In this document: one piece after another, positions 1-12,200 of the stretch
Layout of the letters: every line of letters begins with the position of its first letter
Numbering within the stretch: the first letter of the stretch is position 1
Source of the DNA: Utricularia gibba
Lineage: Eukaryota > Streptophyta > Magnoliopsida > Lamiales > Lentibulariaceae
DNA: 64,000 nt
Assembly (NCBI GenBank): GCA_002189035.1
Contig: NEEC01000034.1
Span: 1-64,000, forward strand
Direction: 5' to 3'
Program-made: the position numbers and the translations under genes
Notes under the pieces: model-generated
What the model was told of the DNA's origin: nothing
What the model saw: the letters and a program-made list of their open reading frames with translations, nothing else
Database searches by the model: none

Positions 1-2804
1 TTTTAACAAATCCGGTGCACGTGTGATTTTTCGGCTGCATCCGAATGGTGATGCGCAATGAAATGACTATGTCGCACATCCTGGTCCACGAAGCACCTCT
101 TCGAAAACATGTAGAGCCTTACTCTTCATAGCACACCATTGGGAAGCTTTATTCGTGCTCCAAGTAATATCATATGGAGTTACGTTTTTCCGATAACTGT
201 GGACATATTAAAAACAACCTCAACGAAAAGTGTCTTCCGTGTCCTTCCTTGGTGGCTGCGTCTAAGAATGTGCTTCTCGTTCTCGACATTGATGCAAATG
301 GGATACACGGCAAAAGAATCAAATAGCCACTAGAGACATGGTGTATGGGAATGGTGCATCAAGAATCAGAAGTATCATAGCAACTAATTGAATCAATCAA
401 CAGCCAAAACATATGGTGTCAAACTTCATCGGATATGCGATCAAGATGGAAAAAAGTCACATGTTACATCATGAATTTCGTGGCATCACTTATCCCAACA
501 CTGTTGTATACTCAGGATATGCGTAAATATTTATTTTTAACAAATCCGGTGCACGTGTGATTTTTCGGCTGCATCCCGAATGGTGATGCGCAATGAAATG
601 ACTATGTCGCACATCCTGGTCCACGAAGCACCTCTTCGAAACATGTAGAGCTTACTCTTCATAGCACACCATTGGGAAGCTTTATTCGTGCTCCAAGTAA
701 TATCATATGGAGTTACGTTTTTCCGATAACTGTGGACATATTAAAAACAACCACAACGAAAAGTGTCTTCCGTGTCCTTCCTTGGTGGCTGCGTCTAAAA
801 TGTGCTTCTCGTTCTCGACATTGATGCAAATGGGATACACGGCAAAGAATCAAATAGCCACTAGAGACATGGTGTATGGGAATGGTGCATCAAGAATCAG
901 AAGTATCATAGCAACTAATTTGAATCAATCAACAGCCAAAACATATGGTGTCAAACTTCATCGGATATGCGATCAAGATGGAAAAAAGTCACATGTTACA
1001 TCATGAATTTCGTGGCATCACTTATCCCAACACTGTTGTATACTCAGGATATGCGTAAATATTTTTTTAACAAATCCGGTGCACGTGTGATTTTTCGGCT
1101 GCATCCCGAATGGTGATGCGCAATGAAATGACTATGTCGCACATCCTGGTCCACGAAGCACCTCTTCGAAAACATGTAGAGCCTTACTCTTCATAGCACA
1201 CCATTGGGAAGCTTTATTCGTGCTCCAAGTAATATCATATGGAGTTACGTTTTTCCGATAACTGTGGACATATTAAAAACAAACCACAACGAAAAGTGTC
1301 TTCCGTGTCCTTCCTTGGTGGCTGCGTCTAAGAATGTGCTTCTCGTTCTCGACATTGATGCAAATGGGATACACGGCAAAAGAATCAAATAGCCACTAGA
1401 GACATGGTGTATGGGAATGGTGCATCAAGAATCAGAAGTATCATAGCAACTAATTGAATCAATCAACAGCCAAAACATATGGTGTCAAACTTCATCGGAT
1501 ATGCGATCAAGATGGAAAAAAGTCACATGTTACATCATGAATTTCGTGGCATCACTTATCCCAACACTGTTGTATACTCAGGATATGCGTAAATATTTAT
1601 TTTTAACAAATCCGGTGCACGTGTGATTTTTCGGCTGCATCCCGAATGGTGATGCGCAATGAAATGACTATGTCGCACATCCTGGTCCACGAAGCACCTC
1701 TTCGAAAACATGTAGAGCCTTACTCTTCATAGCACACCATTGGGAAGCTTTATTCGTGCTCCAAGTAATATCATATGGAGTTACGTTTTTCCGATAACTG
1801 TGGACATATTAAAAACAACCTCAACGAAAAGTGTCTTCCGTGTCCTTCCTTGGTGGCTGCGTCTAAGAATGTGCTTCTCGTTCTCGACATTGATGCAAAT
1901 GGGATACACGGCAAAAGAATCAAATAGCACTAGAGACATGGTGTATGGGAATGGTGCATCAAGAATCAGAAGTATCATAGCAACTAATTGAATCAATCAA
2001 CAGCCAAAACATATGGTGTCAAACTTCATCGGATATGCGATCAAGATGGAAAAAAGTCACATGTTACATCATGAATTTCGTGGCATCACTTATCCAACAC
2101 TGTTGTATACTCAGGATATGCGTAAATATTTATTTTTAACAAATCCGGTGCACGTGTGATTTTTCGGCTGCATCCCGAATGGTGATGCGCAATGAAATGA
2201 CTATGTCGCACATCCTGGTCCACGAAGCACCTCTTCGAAACATGTAGAGCCTTACTCTTCATAGCACACCATTGGGAAGCTTTATTCGTGCTCCAAGTAA
2301 TATCATATGGAGTTACGTTTTCCGATAACTGTGGACATATTAAAAACAACCTCAACGAAAAGTGTCTTCCGTGTCCTTCCTTGGTGGCTGCGTCTAAGAA
2401 TGTGCTTCTCGTTCTCGACATTGATGCAAATGGATACACGGCAAAAGAATCAAATAGCCACTAGAGACATGGTGTATGGGAATGGTGCATCAAGAATCAG
2501 AAGTATCATAGCAACTAATTGAATCAATCAACAGCCAAAACATATGGTGTCAAACTTCATCGGATATGCGATCAAGATGGAAAAAAGTCACATGTTACAT
2601 CATGAATTTCGTGGCATCACTTATCCCAACACTGTTGTATACTCAGGATATGCGTAAATATTTATTTTTAACAAATCCGGTGCACGTGTGATTTTTCGGC
2701 TGCATCCCGAATGGTGATGCGCAATGAAATGACTATGTCGCACATCCTGGTCCACGAAGCACCTCTTCGAAAACATGTAGAGCCTTACTCTTCATAGCAC
2801 ACCA
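1..2804. repeat. Left-edge satellite units with scattered single-base differences
   Basis: The window opens in mid-monomer, followed by unit starts at 139, 672, 1204, 1740 and 2272, with spacings of 533, 532, 536, 532 and 533. Differences seen against the canonical unit: loss of one C in the CCC near 40; one C lost in AGAGCTTA near 650; a T-to-A change shared by the units near 753 and 1286; a lost G near 799; one A lost in GGCAAAGAAT near 844; an extra T near 920; a lost A and T in the AT-rich stretch near 1062; an extra A near 1282; one C lost near 1927 and again near 2094; one G lost near 2432. Together with the A- and T-run alleles these explain each spacing exactly. Such a density of unique one-base changes is not seen in later clean blocks. 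They may be array-edge divergence or lower consensus quality. Confidence 0.93.
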
Positions 2805-2999
2805 TTGGGAAGCTTTATTCGTGCTCCAAGTAATATCATATGGAGTTACGTTTTTCCGATAACTGTGGACATATTAAAAACAACCTCAACGAAAAGTGTC
2901 TTCCGTGTCCTTCCTTGGTGGCTGCGTCTAAGAATGTGCTTCTCGTTCTCGACATTGATGCAAATGGGATACACGGCAAAAGAATCAAATAGCCACTAG
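2805..2999 (+). other. Recurrent 64-codon open frame, judged non-coding
   Basis: The same open frame recurs in every canonical unit. It begins with TTG, not ATG, and its only in-frame ATGs are close to its end. It has no signal peptide, domain or motif I recognise. On the opposite strand, units with both the short A-run and the short T-run have a 121-codon frame (6364-6729, 9572-9937, 17056-17421), also starting at TTG; in canonical units that frame is shifted. A frame that appears and disappears with homopolymer length is not under coding selection. It is listed only to explain why it is not annotated as a gene. Confidence 0.9.
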
Positions 3000-3214
3000 A
3001 GACATGGTGTATGGGAATGGTGCATCAAGAATCAGAAGTATCATAGCAACTAATTGAATCAATCAACAGCCAAAACATATGGTGTCAAACTTCATCGGAT
3101 ATGCGATCAAGATGGAAAAAAGTCACATGTTACATCATGAATTTCGTGGCATCACTTATCCCAACACTGTTGTATACTCAGGATATGCGTAAATATTTAT
3201 TTTTAACAAATCCG

Positions 3215-3223
3215 GTGCACGTG
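3215..3223. other. Overlapping GTGCAC / CACGTG palindromes in each monomer
   Basis: The monomer contains GTGCACGTG, two overlapping six-base palindromes, next to AT-rich sequence upstream and a T5 run downstream. CACGTG is the core of the E-box/G-box bound by bHLH and bZIP proteins in eukaryotes (known biology). Whether any protein binds here is unknown. It recurs once per unit in clean blocks, and in the deleted unit near 54.7 kb it lies at a deletion junction. I report it as a landmark, not as a proven regulatory site. Confidence 0.35.
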
Positions 3224-6200
3224 TGATTTTTCGGCTGCATCCCGAATGGTGATGCGCAATGAAATGACTATGTCGCACATCCTGGTCCACGAAGCACCTC
3301 TTCGAAAACATGTAGAGCCTTACTCTTCATAGCACACCATTGGGAAGCTTTATTCGTGCTCCAAGTAATATCATATGGAGTTACGTTTTTCCGATAACTG
3401 TGGACATATTAAAAACAACCTCAACGAAAAGTGTCTTCCGTGTCCTTCCTTGGTGGCTGCGTCTAAGAATGTGCTTCTCGTTCTCGACATTGATGCAAAT
3501 GGGATACACGGCAAAAGAATCAAATAGCCACTAGAGACATGGTGTATGGGAATGGTGCATCAAGAATCAGAAGTATCATAGCAACTAATTGAATCAATCA
3601 ACAGCCAAAACATATGGTGTCAAACTTCATCGGATATGCGATCAAGATGGAAAAAAGTCACATGTTACATCATGAATTTCGTGGCATCACTTATCCCAAC
3701 ACTGTTGTATACTCAGGATATGCGTAAATATTTATTTTTAACAAATCCGGTGCACGTGTGATTTTTCGGCTGCATCCCGAATGGTGATGCGCAATGAAAT
3801 GACTATGTCGCACATCCTGGTCCACGAAGCACCTCTTCGAAACATGTAGAGCCTTACTCTTCATAGCACACCATTGGGAAGCTTTATTCGTGCTCCAAGT
3901 AATATCATATGGAGTTACGTTTTTCCGATAACTGTGGACATATTAAAAACAACCTCAACGAAAAGTGTCTTCCGTGTCCTTCCTTGGTGGCTGCGTCTAA
4001 GAATGTGCTTCTCGTTCTCGACATTGATGCAAATGGGATACACGGCAAAAGAATCAAATAGCCACTAGAGACATGGTGTATGGGAATGGTGCATCAAGAA
4101 TCAGAAGTATCATAGCAACTAATTGAATCAATCAACAGCCAAAACATATGGTGTCAAACTTCATCGGATATGCGATCAAGATGGAAAAAAGTCACATGTT
4201 ACATCATGAATTTCGTGGCATCACTTATCCCAACACTGTTGTATACTCAGGATATGCGTAAATATTTATTTTTAACAAATCCGGTGCACGTGTGATTTTT
4301 CGGCTGCATCCCGAATGGTGATGCGCAATGAAATGACTATGTCGCACATCCTGGTCCACGAAGCACCTCTTCGAAAACATGTAGAGCCTTACTCTTCATA
4401 GCACACCATTGGGAAGCTTTATTCGTGCTCCAAGTAATATCATATGGAGTTACGTTTTTCCGATAACTGTGGACATATTAAAAACAACCTCAACGAAAAG
4501 TGTCTTCCGTGTCCTTCCTTGGTGGCTGCGTCTAAGAATGTGCTTCTCGTTCTCGACATTGATGCAAATGGGATACACGGCAAAAGAATCAAATAGCCAC
4601 TAGAGACATGGTGTATGGGAATGGTGCATCAAGAATCAGAAGTATCATAGCAACTAATTGAATCAATCAACAGCCAAAACATATGGTGTCAAACTTCATC
4701 GGATATGCGATCAAGATGGAAAAAAGTCACATGTTACATCATGAATTTCGTGGCATCACTTATCCCAACACTGTTGTATACTCAGGATATGCGTAAATAT
4801 TTATTTTTAACAAATCCGGTGCACGTGTGATTTTTCGGCTGCATCCCGAATGGTGATGCGCAATGAAATGACTATGTCGCACATCCTGGTCCACGAAGCA
4901 CCTCTTCGAAAACATGTAGAGCCTTACTCTTCATAGCACACCATTGGGAAGCTTTATTCGTGCTCCAAGTAATATCATATGGAGTTACGTTTTTCCGATA
5001 ACTGTGGACATATTAAAAACAACCTCAACGAAAAGTGTCTTCCGTGTCCTTCCTTGGTGGCTGCGTCTAAGAATGTGCTTCTCGTTCTCGACATTGATGC
5101 AAATGGGATACACGGCAAAAGAATCAAATAGCCACTAGAGACATGGTGTATGGGAATGGTGCATCAAGAATCAGAAGTATCATAGCAACTAATTGAATCA
5201 ATCAACAGCCAAAACATATGGTGTCAAACTTCATCGGATATGCGATCAAGATGGAAAAAAGTCACATGTTACATCATGAATTTCGTGGCATCACTTATCC
5301 CAACACTGTTGTATACTCAGGATATGCGTAAATATTTATTTTTAACAAATCCGGTGCACGTGTGATTTTTCGGCTGCATCCCGAATGGTGATGCGCAATG
5401 AAATGACTATGTCGCACATCCTGGTCCACGAAGCACCTCTTCGAAACATGTAGAGCCTTACTCTTCATAGCACACCATTGGGAAGCTTTATTCGTGCTCC
5501 AAGTAATATCATATGGAGTTACGTTTTTCCGATAACTGTGGACATATTAAAAACAACCTCAACGAAAAGTGTCTTCCGTGTCCTTCCTTGGTGGCTGCGT
5601 CTAAGAATGTGCTTCTCGTTCTCGACATTGATGCAAATGGGATACACGGCAAAAGAATCAAATAGCCACTAGAGACATGGTGTATGGGAATGGTGCATCA
5701 AGAATCAGAAGTATCATAGCAACTAATTGAATCAATCAACAGCCAAAACATATGGTGTCAAACTTCATCGGATATGCGATCAAGATGGAAAAAAGTCACA
5801 TGTTACATCATGAATTTCGTGGCATCACTTATCCCAACACTGTTGTATACTCAGGATATGCGTAAATATTTATTTTTAACAAATCCGGTGCACGTGTGAT
5901 TTTTCGGCTGCATCCCGAATGGTGATGCGCAATGAAATGACTATGTCGCACATCCTGGTCCACGAAGCACCTCTTCGAAAACATGTAGAGCCTTACTCTT
6001 CATAGCACACCATTGGGAAGCTTTATTCGTGCTCCAAGTAATATCATATGGAGTTACGTTTTTCCGATAACTGTGGACATATTAAAAACAACCTCAACGA
6101 AAAGTGTCTTCCGTGTCCTTCCTTGGTGGCTGCGTCTAAGAATGTGCTTCTCGTTCTCGACATTGATGCAAATGGGATACACGGCAAAAGAATCAAATAG

Positions 6201-9200
6201 CCACTAGAGACATGGTGTATGGGAATGGTGCATCAAGAATCAGAAGTATCATAGCAACTAATTGAATCAATCAACAGCCAAAACATATGGTGTCAAACTT
6301 CATCGGATATGCGATCAAGATGGAAAAAAGTCACATGTTACATCATGAATTTCGTGGCATCACTTATCCCAACACTGTTGTATACTCAGGATATGCGTAA
6401 ATATTTATTTTTAACAAATCCGGTGCACGTGTGATTTTTCGGCTGCATCCCGAATGGTGATGCGCAATGAAATGACTATGTCGCACATCCTGGTCCACGA
6501 AGCACCTCTTCGAAACATGTAGAGCCTTACTCTTCATAGCACACCATTGGGAAGCTTTATTCGTGCTCCAAGTAATATCATATGGAGTTACGTTTTCCGA
6601 TAACTGTGGACATATTAAAAACAACCTCAACGAAAAGTGTCTTCCGTGTCCTTCCTTGGTGGCTGCGTCTAAGAATGTGCTTCTCGTTCTCGACATTGAT
6701 GCAAATGGGATACACGGCAAAAGAATCAAATAGCCACTAGAGACATGGTGTATGGGAATGGTGCATCAAGAATCAGAAGTATCATAGCAACTAATTGAAT
6801 CAATCAACAGCCAAAACATATGGTGTCAAACTTCATCGGATATGCGATCAAGATGGAAAAAAGTCACATGTTACATCATGAATTTCGTGGCATCACTTAT
6901 CCCAACACTGTTGTATACTCAGGATATGCGTAAATATTTATTTTTAACAAATCCGGTGCACGTGTGATTTTTCGGCTGCATCCCGAATGGTGATGCGCAA
7001 TGAAATGACTATGTCGCACATCCTGGTCCACGAAGCACCTCTTCGAAAACATGTAGAGCCTTACTCTTCATAGCACACCATTGGGAAGCTTTATTCGTGC
7101 TCCAAGTAATATCATATGGAGTTACGTTTTTCCGATAACTGTGGACATATTAAAAACAACCTCAACGAAAAGTGTCTTCCGTGTCCTTCCTTGGTGGCTG
7201 CGTCTAAGAATGTGCTTCTCGTTCTCGACATTGATGCAAATGGGATACACGGCAAAAGAATCAAATAGCCACTAGAGACATGGTGTATGGGAATGGTGCA
7301 TCAAGAATCAGAAGTATCATAGCAACTAATTGAATCAATCAACAGCCAAAACATATGGTGTCAAACTTCATCGGATATGCGATCAAGATGGAAAAAAGTC
7401 ACATGTTACATCATGAATTTCGTGGCATCACTTATCCCAACACTGTTGTATACTCAGGATATGCGTAAATATTTATTTTTAACAAATCCGGTGCACGTGT
7501 GATTTTTCGGCTGCATCCCGAATGGTGATGCGCAATGAAATGACTATGTCGCACATCCTGGTCCACGAAGCACCTCTTCGAAAACATGTAGAGCCTTACT
7601 CTTCATAGCACACCATTGGGAAGCTTTATTCGTGCTCCAAGTAATATCATATGGAGTTACGTTTTTCCGATAACTGTGGACATATTAAAAACAACCTCAA
7701 CGAAAAGTGTCTTCCGTGTCCTTCCTTGGTGGCTGCGTCTAAGAATGTGCTTCTCGTTCTCGACATTGATGCAAATGGGATACACGGCAAAAGAATCAAA
7801 TAGCCACTAGAGACATGGTGTATGGGAATGGTGCATCAAGAATCAGAAGTATCATAGCAACTAATTGAATCAATCAACAGCCAAAACATATGGTGTCAAA
7901 CTTCATCGGATATGCGATCAAGATGGAAAAAAGTCACATGTTACATCATGAATTTCGTGGCATCACTTATCCCAACACTGTTGTATACTCAGGATATGCG
8001 TAAATATTTATTTTTAACAAATCCGGTGCACGTGTGATTTTTCGGCTGCATCCCGAATGGTGATGCGCAATGAAATGACTATGTCGCACATCCTGGTCCA
8101 CGAAGCACCTCTTCGAAAACATGTAGAGCCTTACTCTTCATAGCACACCATTGGGAAGCTTTATTCGTGCTCCAAGTAATATCATATGGAGTTACGTTTT
8201 TCCGATAACTGTGGACATATTAAAAACAACCTCAACGAAAAGTGTCTTCCGTGTCCTTCCTTGGTGGCTGCGTCTAAGAATGTGCTTCTCGTTCTCGACA
8301 TTGATGCAAATGGGATACACGGCAAAAGAATCAAATAGCCACTAGAGACATGGTGTATGGGAATGGTGCATCAAGAATCAGAAGTATCATAGCAACTAAT
8401 TGAATCAATCAACAGCCAAAACATATGGTGTCAAACTTCATCGGATATGCGATCAAGATGGAAAAAAGTCACATGTTACATCATGAATTTCGTGGCATCA
8501 CTTATCCCAACACTGTTGTATACTCAGGATATGCGTAAATATTTATTTTTAACAAATCCGGTGCACGTGTGATTTTTCGGCTGCATCCCGAATGGTGATG
8601 CGCAATGAAATGACTATGTCGCACATCCTGGTCCACGAAGCACCTCTTCGAAAACATGTAGAGCCTTACTCTTCATAGCACACCATTGGGAAGCTTTATT
8701 CGTGCTCCAAGTAATATCATATGGAGTTACGTTTTTCCGATAACTGTGGACATATTAAAAACAACCTCAACGAAAAGTGTCTTCCGTGTCCTTCCTTGGT
8801 GGCTGCGTCTAAGAATGTGCTTCTCGTTCTCGACATTGATGCAAATGGGATACACGGCAAAAGAATCAAATAGCCACTAGAGACATGGTGTATGGGAATG
8901 GTGCATCAAGAATCAGAAGTATCATAGCAACTAATTGAATCAATCAACAGCCAAAACATATGGTGTCAAACTTCATCGGATATGCGATCAAGATGGAAAA
9001 AAGTCACATGTTACATCATGAATTTCGTGGCATCACTTATCCCAACACTGTTGTATACTCAGGATATGCGTAAATATTTATTTTTAACAAATCCGGTGCA
9101 CGTGTGATTTTTCGGCTGCATCCCGAATGGTGATGCGCAATGAAATGACTATGTCGCACATCCTGGTCCACGAAGCACCTCTTCGAAAACATGTAGAGCC

Positions 9201-12200
9201 TTACTCTTCATAGCACACCATTGGGAAGCTTTATTCGTGCTCCAAGTAATATCATATGGAGTTACGTTTTTCCGATAACTGTGGACATATTAAAAACAAC
9301 CTCAACGAAAAGTGTCTTCCGTGTCCTTCCTTGGTGGCTGCGTCTAAGAATGTGCTTCTCGTTCTCGACATTGATGCAAATGGGATACACGGCAAAAGAA
9401 TCAAATAGCCACTAGAGACATGGTGTATGGGAATGGTGCATCAAGAATCAGAAGTATCATAGCAACTAATTGAATCAATCAACAGCCAAAACATATGGTG
9501 TCAAACTTCATCGGATATGCGATCAAGATGGAAAAAAGTCACATGTTACATCATGAATTTCGTGGCATCACTTATCCCAACACTGTTGTATACTCAGGAT
9601 ATGCGTAAATATTTATTTTTAACAAATCCGGTGCACGTGTGATTTTTCGGCTGCATCCCGAATGGTGATGCGCAATGAAATGACTATGTCGCACATCCTG
9701 GTCCACGAAGCACCTCTTCGAAACATGTAGAGCCTTACTCTTCATAGCACACCATTGGGAAGCTTTATTCGTGCTCCAAGTAATATCATATGGAGTTACG
9801 TTTTCCGATAACTGTGGACATATTAAAAACAACCTCAACGAAAAGTGTCTTCCGTGTCCTTCCTTGGTGGCTGCGTCTAAGAATGTGCTTCTCGTTCTCG
9901 ACATTGATGCAAATGGGATACACGGCAAAAGAATCAAATAGCCACTAGAGACATGGTGTATGGGAATGGTGCATCAAGAATCAGAAGTATCATAGCAACT
10001 AATTGAATCAATCAACAGCCAAAACATATGGTGTCAAACTTCATCGGATATGCGATCAAGATGGAAAAAAGTCACATGTTACATCATGAATTTCGTGGCA
10101 TCACTTATCCCAACACTGTTGTATACTCAGGATATGCGTAAATATTTATTTTTAACAAATCCGGTGCACGTGTGATTTTTCGGCTGCATCCCGAATGGTG
10201 ATGCGCAATGAAATGACTATGTCGCACATCCTGGTCCACGAAGCACCTCTTCGAAAACATGTAGAGCCTTACTCTTCATAGCACACCATTGGGAAGCTTT
10301 ATTCGTGCTCCAAGTAATATCATATGGAGTTACGTTTTTCCGATAACTGTGGACATATTAAAAACAACCTCAACGAAAAGTGTCTTCCGTGTCCTTCCTT
10401 GGTGGCTGCGTCTAAGAATGTGCTTCTCGTTCTCGACATTGATGCAAATGGGATACACGGCAAAAGAATCAAATAGCCACTAGAGACATGGTGTATGGGA
10501 ATGGTGCATCAAGAATCAGAAGTATCATAGCAACTAATTGAATCAATCAACAGCCAAAACATATGGTGTCAAACTTCATCGGATATGCGATCAAGATGGA
10601 AAAAAGTCACATGTTACATCATGAATTTCGTGGCATCACTTATCCCAACACTGTTGTATACTCAGGATATGCGTAAATATTTATTTTTAACAAATCCGGT
10701 GCACGTGTGATTTTTCGGCTGCATCCCGAATGGTGATGCGCAATGAAATGACTATGTCGCACATCCTGGTCCACGAAGCACCTCTTCGAAAACATGTAGA
10801 GCCTTACTCTTCATAGCACACCATTGGGAAGCTTTATTCGTGCTCCAAGTAATATCATATGGAGTTACGTTTTTCCGATAACTGTGGACATATTAAAAAC
10901 AACCTCAACGAAAAGTGTCTTCCGTGTCCTTCCTTGGTGGCTGCGTCTAAGAATGTGCTTCTCGTTCTCGACATTGATGCAAATGGGATACACGGCAAAA
11001 GAATCAAATAGCCACTAGAGACATGGTGTATGGGAATGGTGCATCAAGAATCAGAAGTATCATAGCAACTAATTGAATCAATCAACAGCCAAAACATATG
11101 GTGTCAAACTTCATCGGATATGCGATCAAGATGGAAAAAAGTCACATGTTACATCATGAATTTCGTGGCATCACTTATCCCAACACTGTTGTATACTCAG
11201 GATATGCGTAAATATTTATTTTTAACAAATCCGGTGCACGTGTGATTTTTCGGCTGCATCCCGAATGGTGATGCGCAATGAAATGACTATGTCGCACATC
11301 CTGGTCCACGAAGCACCTCTTCGAAAACATGTAGAGCCTTACTCTTCATAGCACACCATTGGGAAGCTTTATTCGTGCTCCAAGTAATATCATATGGAGT
11401 TACGTTTTTCCGATAACTGTGGACATATTAAAAACAACCTCAACGAAAAGTGTCTTCCGTGTCCTTCCTTGGTGGCTGCGTCTAAGAATGTGCTTCTCGT
11501 TCTCGACATTGATGCAAATGGGATACACGGCAAAAGAATCAAATAGCCACTAGAGACATGGTGTATGGGAATGGTGCATCAAGAATCAGAAGTATCATAG
11601 CAACTAATTGAATCAATCAACAGCCAAAACATATGGTGTCAAACTTCATCGGATATGCGATCAAGATGGAAAAAAGTCACATGTTACATCATGAATTTCG
11701 TGGCATCACTTATCCCAACACTGTTGTATACTCAGGATATGCGTAAATATTTATTTTTAACAAATCCGGTGCACGTGTGATTTTTCGGCTGCATCCCGAA
11801 TGGTGATGCGCAATGAAATGACTATGTCGCACATCCTGGTCCACGAAGCACCTCTTCGAAACATGTAGAGCCTTACTCTTCATAGCACACCATTGGGAAG
11901 CTTTATTCGTGCTCCAAGTAATATCATATGGAGTTACGTTTTTCCGATAACTGTGGACATATTAAAAACAACCTCAACGAAAAGTGTCTTCCGTGTCCTT
12001 CCTTGGTGGCTGCGTCTAAGAATGTGCTTCTCGTTCTCGACATTGATGCAAATGGGATACACGGCAAAAGAATCAAATAGCCACTAGAGACATGGTGTAT
12101 GGGAATGGTGCATCAAGAATCAGAAGTATCATAGCAACTAATTGAATCAATCAACAGCCAAAACATATGGTGTCAAACTTCATCGGATATGCGATCAAGA

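Larger units (their letters stand above)
2805..3339. repeat. Reference copy of the 535 bp monomer
   Basis: This is the first fully canonical unit and serves as type sequence; the choice of start is arbitrary. By hand count it has 219 G+C of 535 bases (40.9%; G 107, C 112) and 21 CpG. Landmarks in order: single HindIII site AAGCTT at 2810; CATATG at 2837 and 3076; T5 at 2851; A5 at 2876; the rearrangement-prone stretch CTAAGAATGTGCTTCTCG near 2928-2945; A6 at 3116; GTATAC near 3173; AT-rich AAATATTTATTTTTAAC near 3191; overlapping GTGCAC and CACGTG at 3215-3223; T5 at 3227; TTCGAAAA near 3301, the site of the 3/4-A length allele. ACATGT occurs twice, near 3125 and 3309. No convincing internal subrepeat is visible, only short shared words. 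Confidence 0.95.

Noticed and set aside
2805-2999. A repeated 64-codon open frame as a gene family of over 80 tandem copies
   Set aside because: It starts at TTG, has no recognisable domain, overlaps an opposite-strand frame and lies in a satellite whose units are near identical in all positions, so there is no sign of coding constraint.
2837-3081. Ancient dimer structure inside the monomer
   Set aside because: Shared words (CATATGGNGT at 2837 and 3076, GAATGGTG at 3015 and 3244, GGATATGCG at about 3096 and 3181) have inconsistent offsets of 239, 229 and 85 bp and no extended similarity.
3280-3320. tRNA-derived SINE or Pol III internal promoter
   Set aside because: GGTCCACGAAGC resembles a B box only weakly (it lacks the GTTCGA core), no A box lies at the proper distance and no tRNA fold was seen.
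2805-3339. CENP-B box in the monomer
   Set aside because: I found no match to the core pattern TTCG-N4-A-N2-CGGG on either strand by eye; TTCG occurs but is not followed by the required CGGG.
6364-6729. 121-codon minus-strand frame (also at 9572-9937 and 17056-17421)
   Set aside because: It exists only where two homopolymers each lost one base; in canonical units the frame is shifted. It starts at TTG and has no family resemblance.
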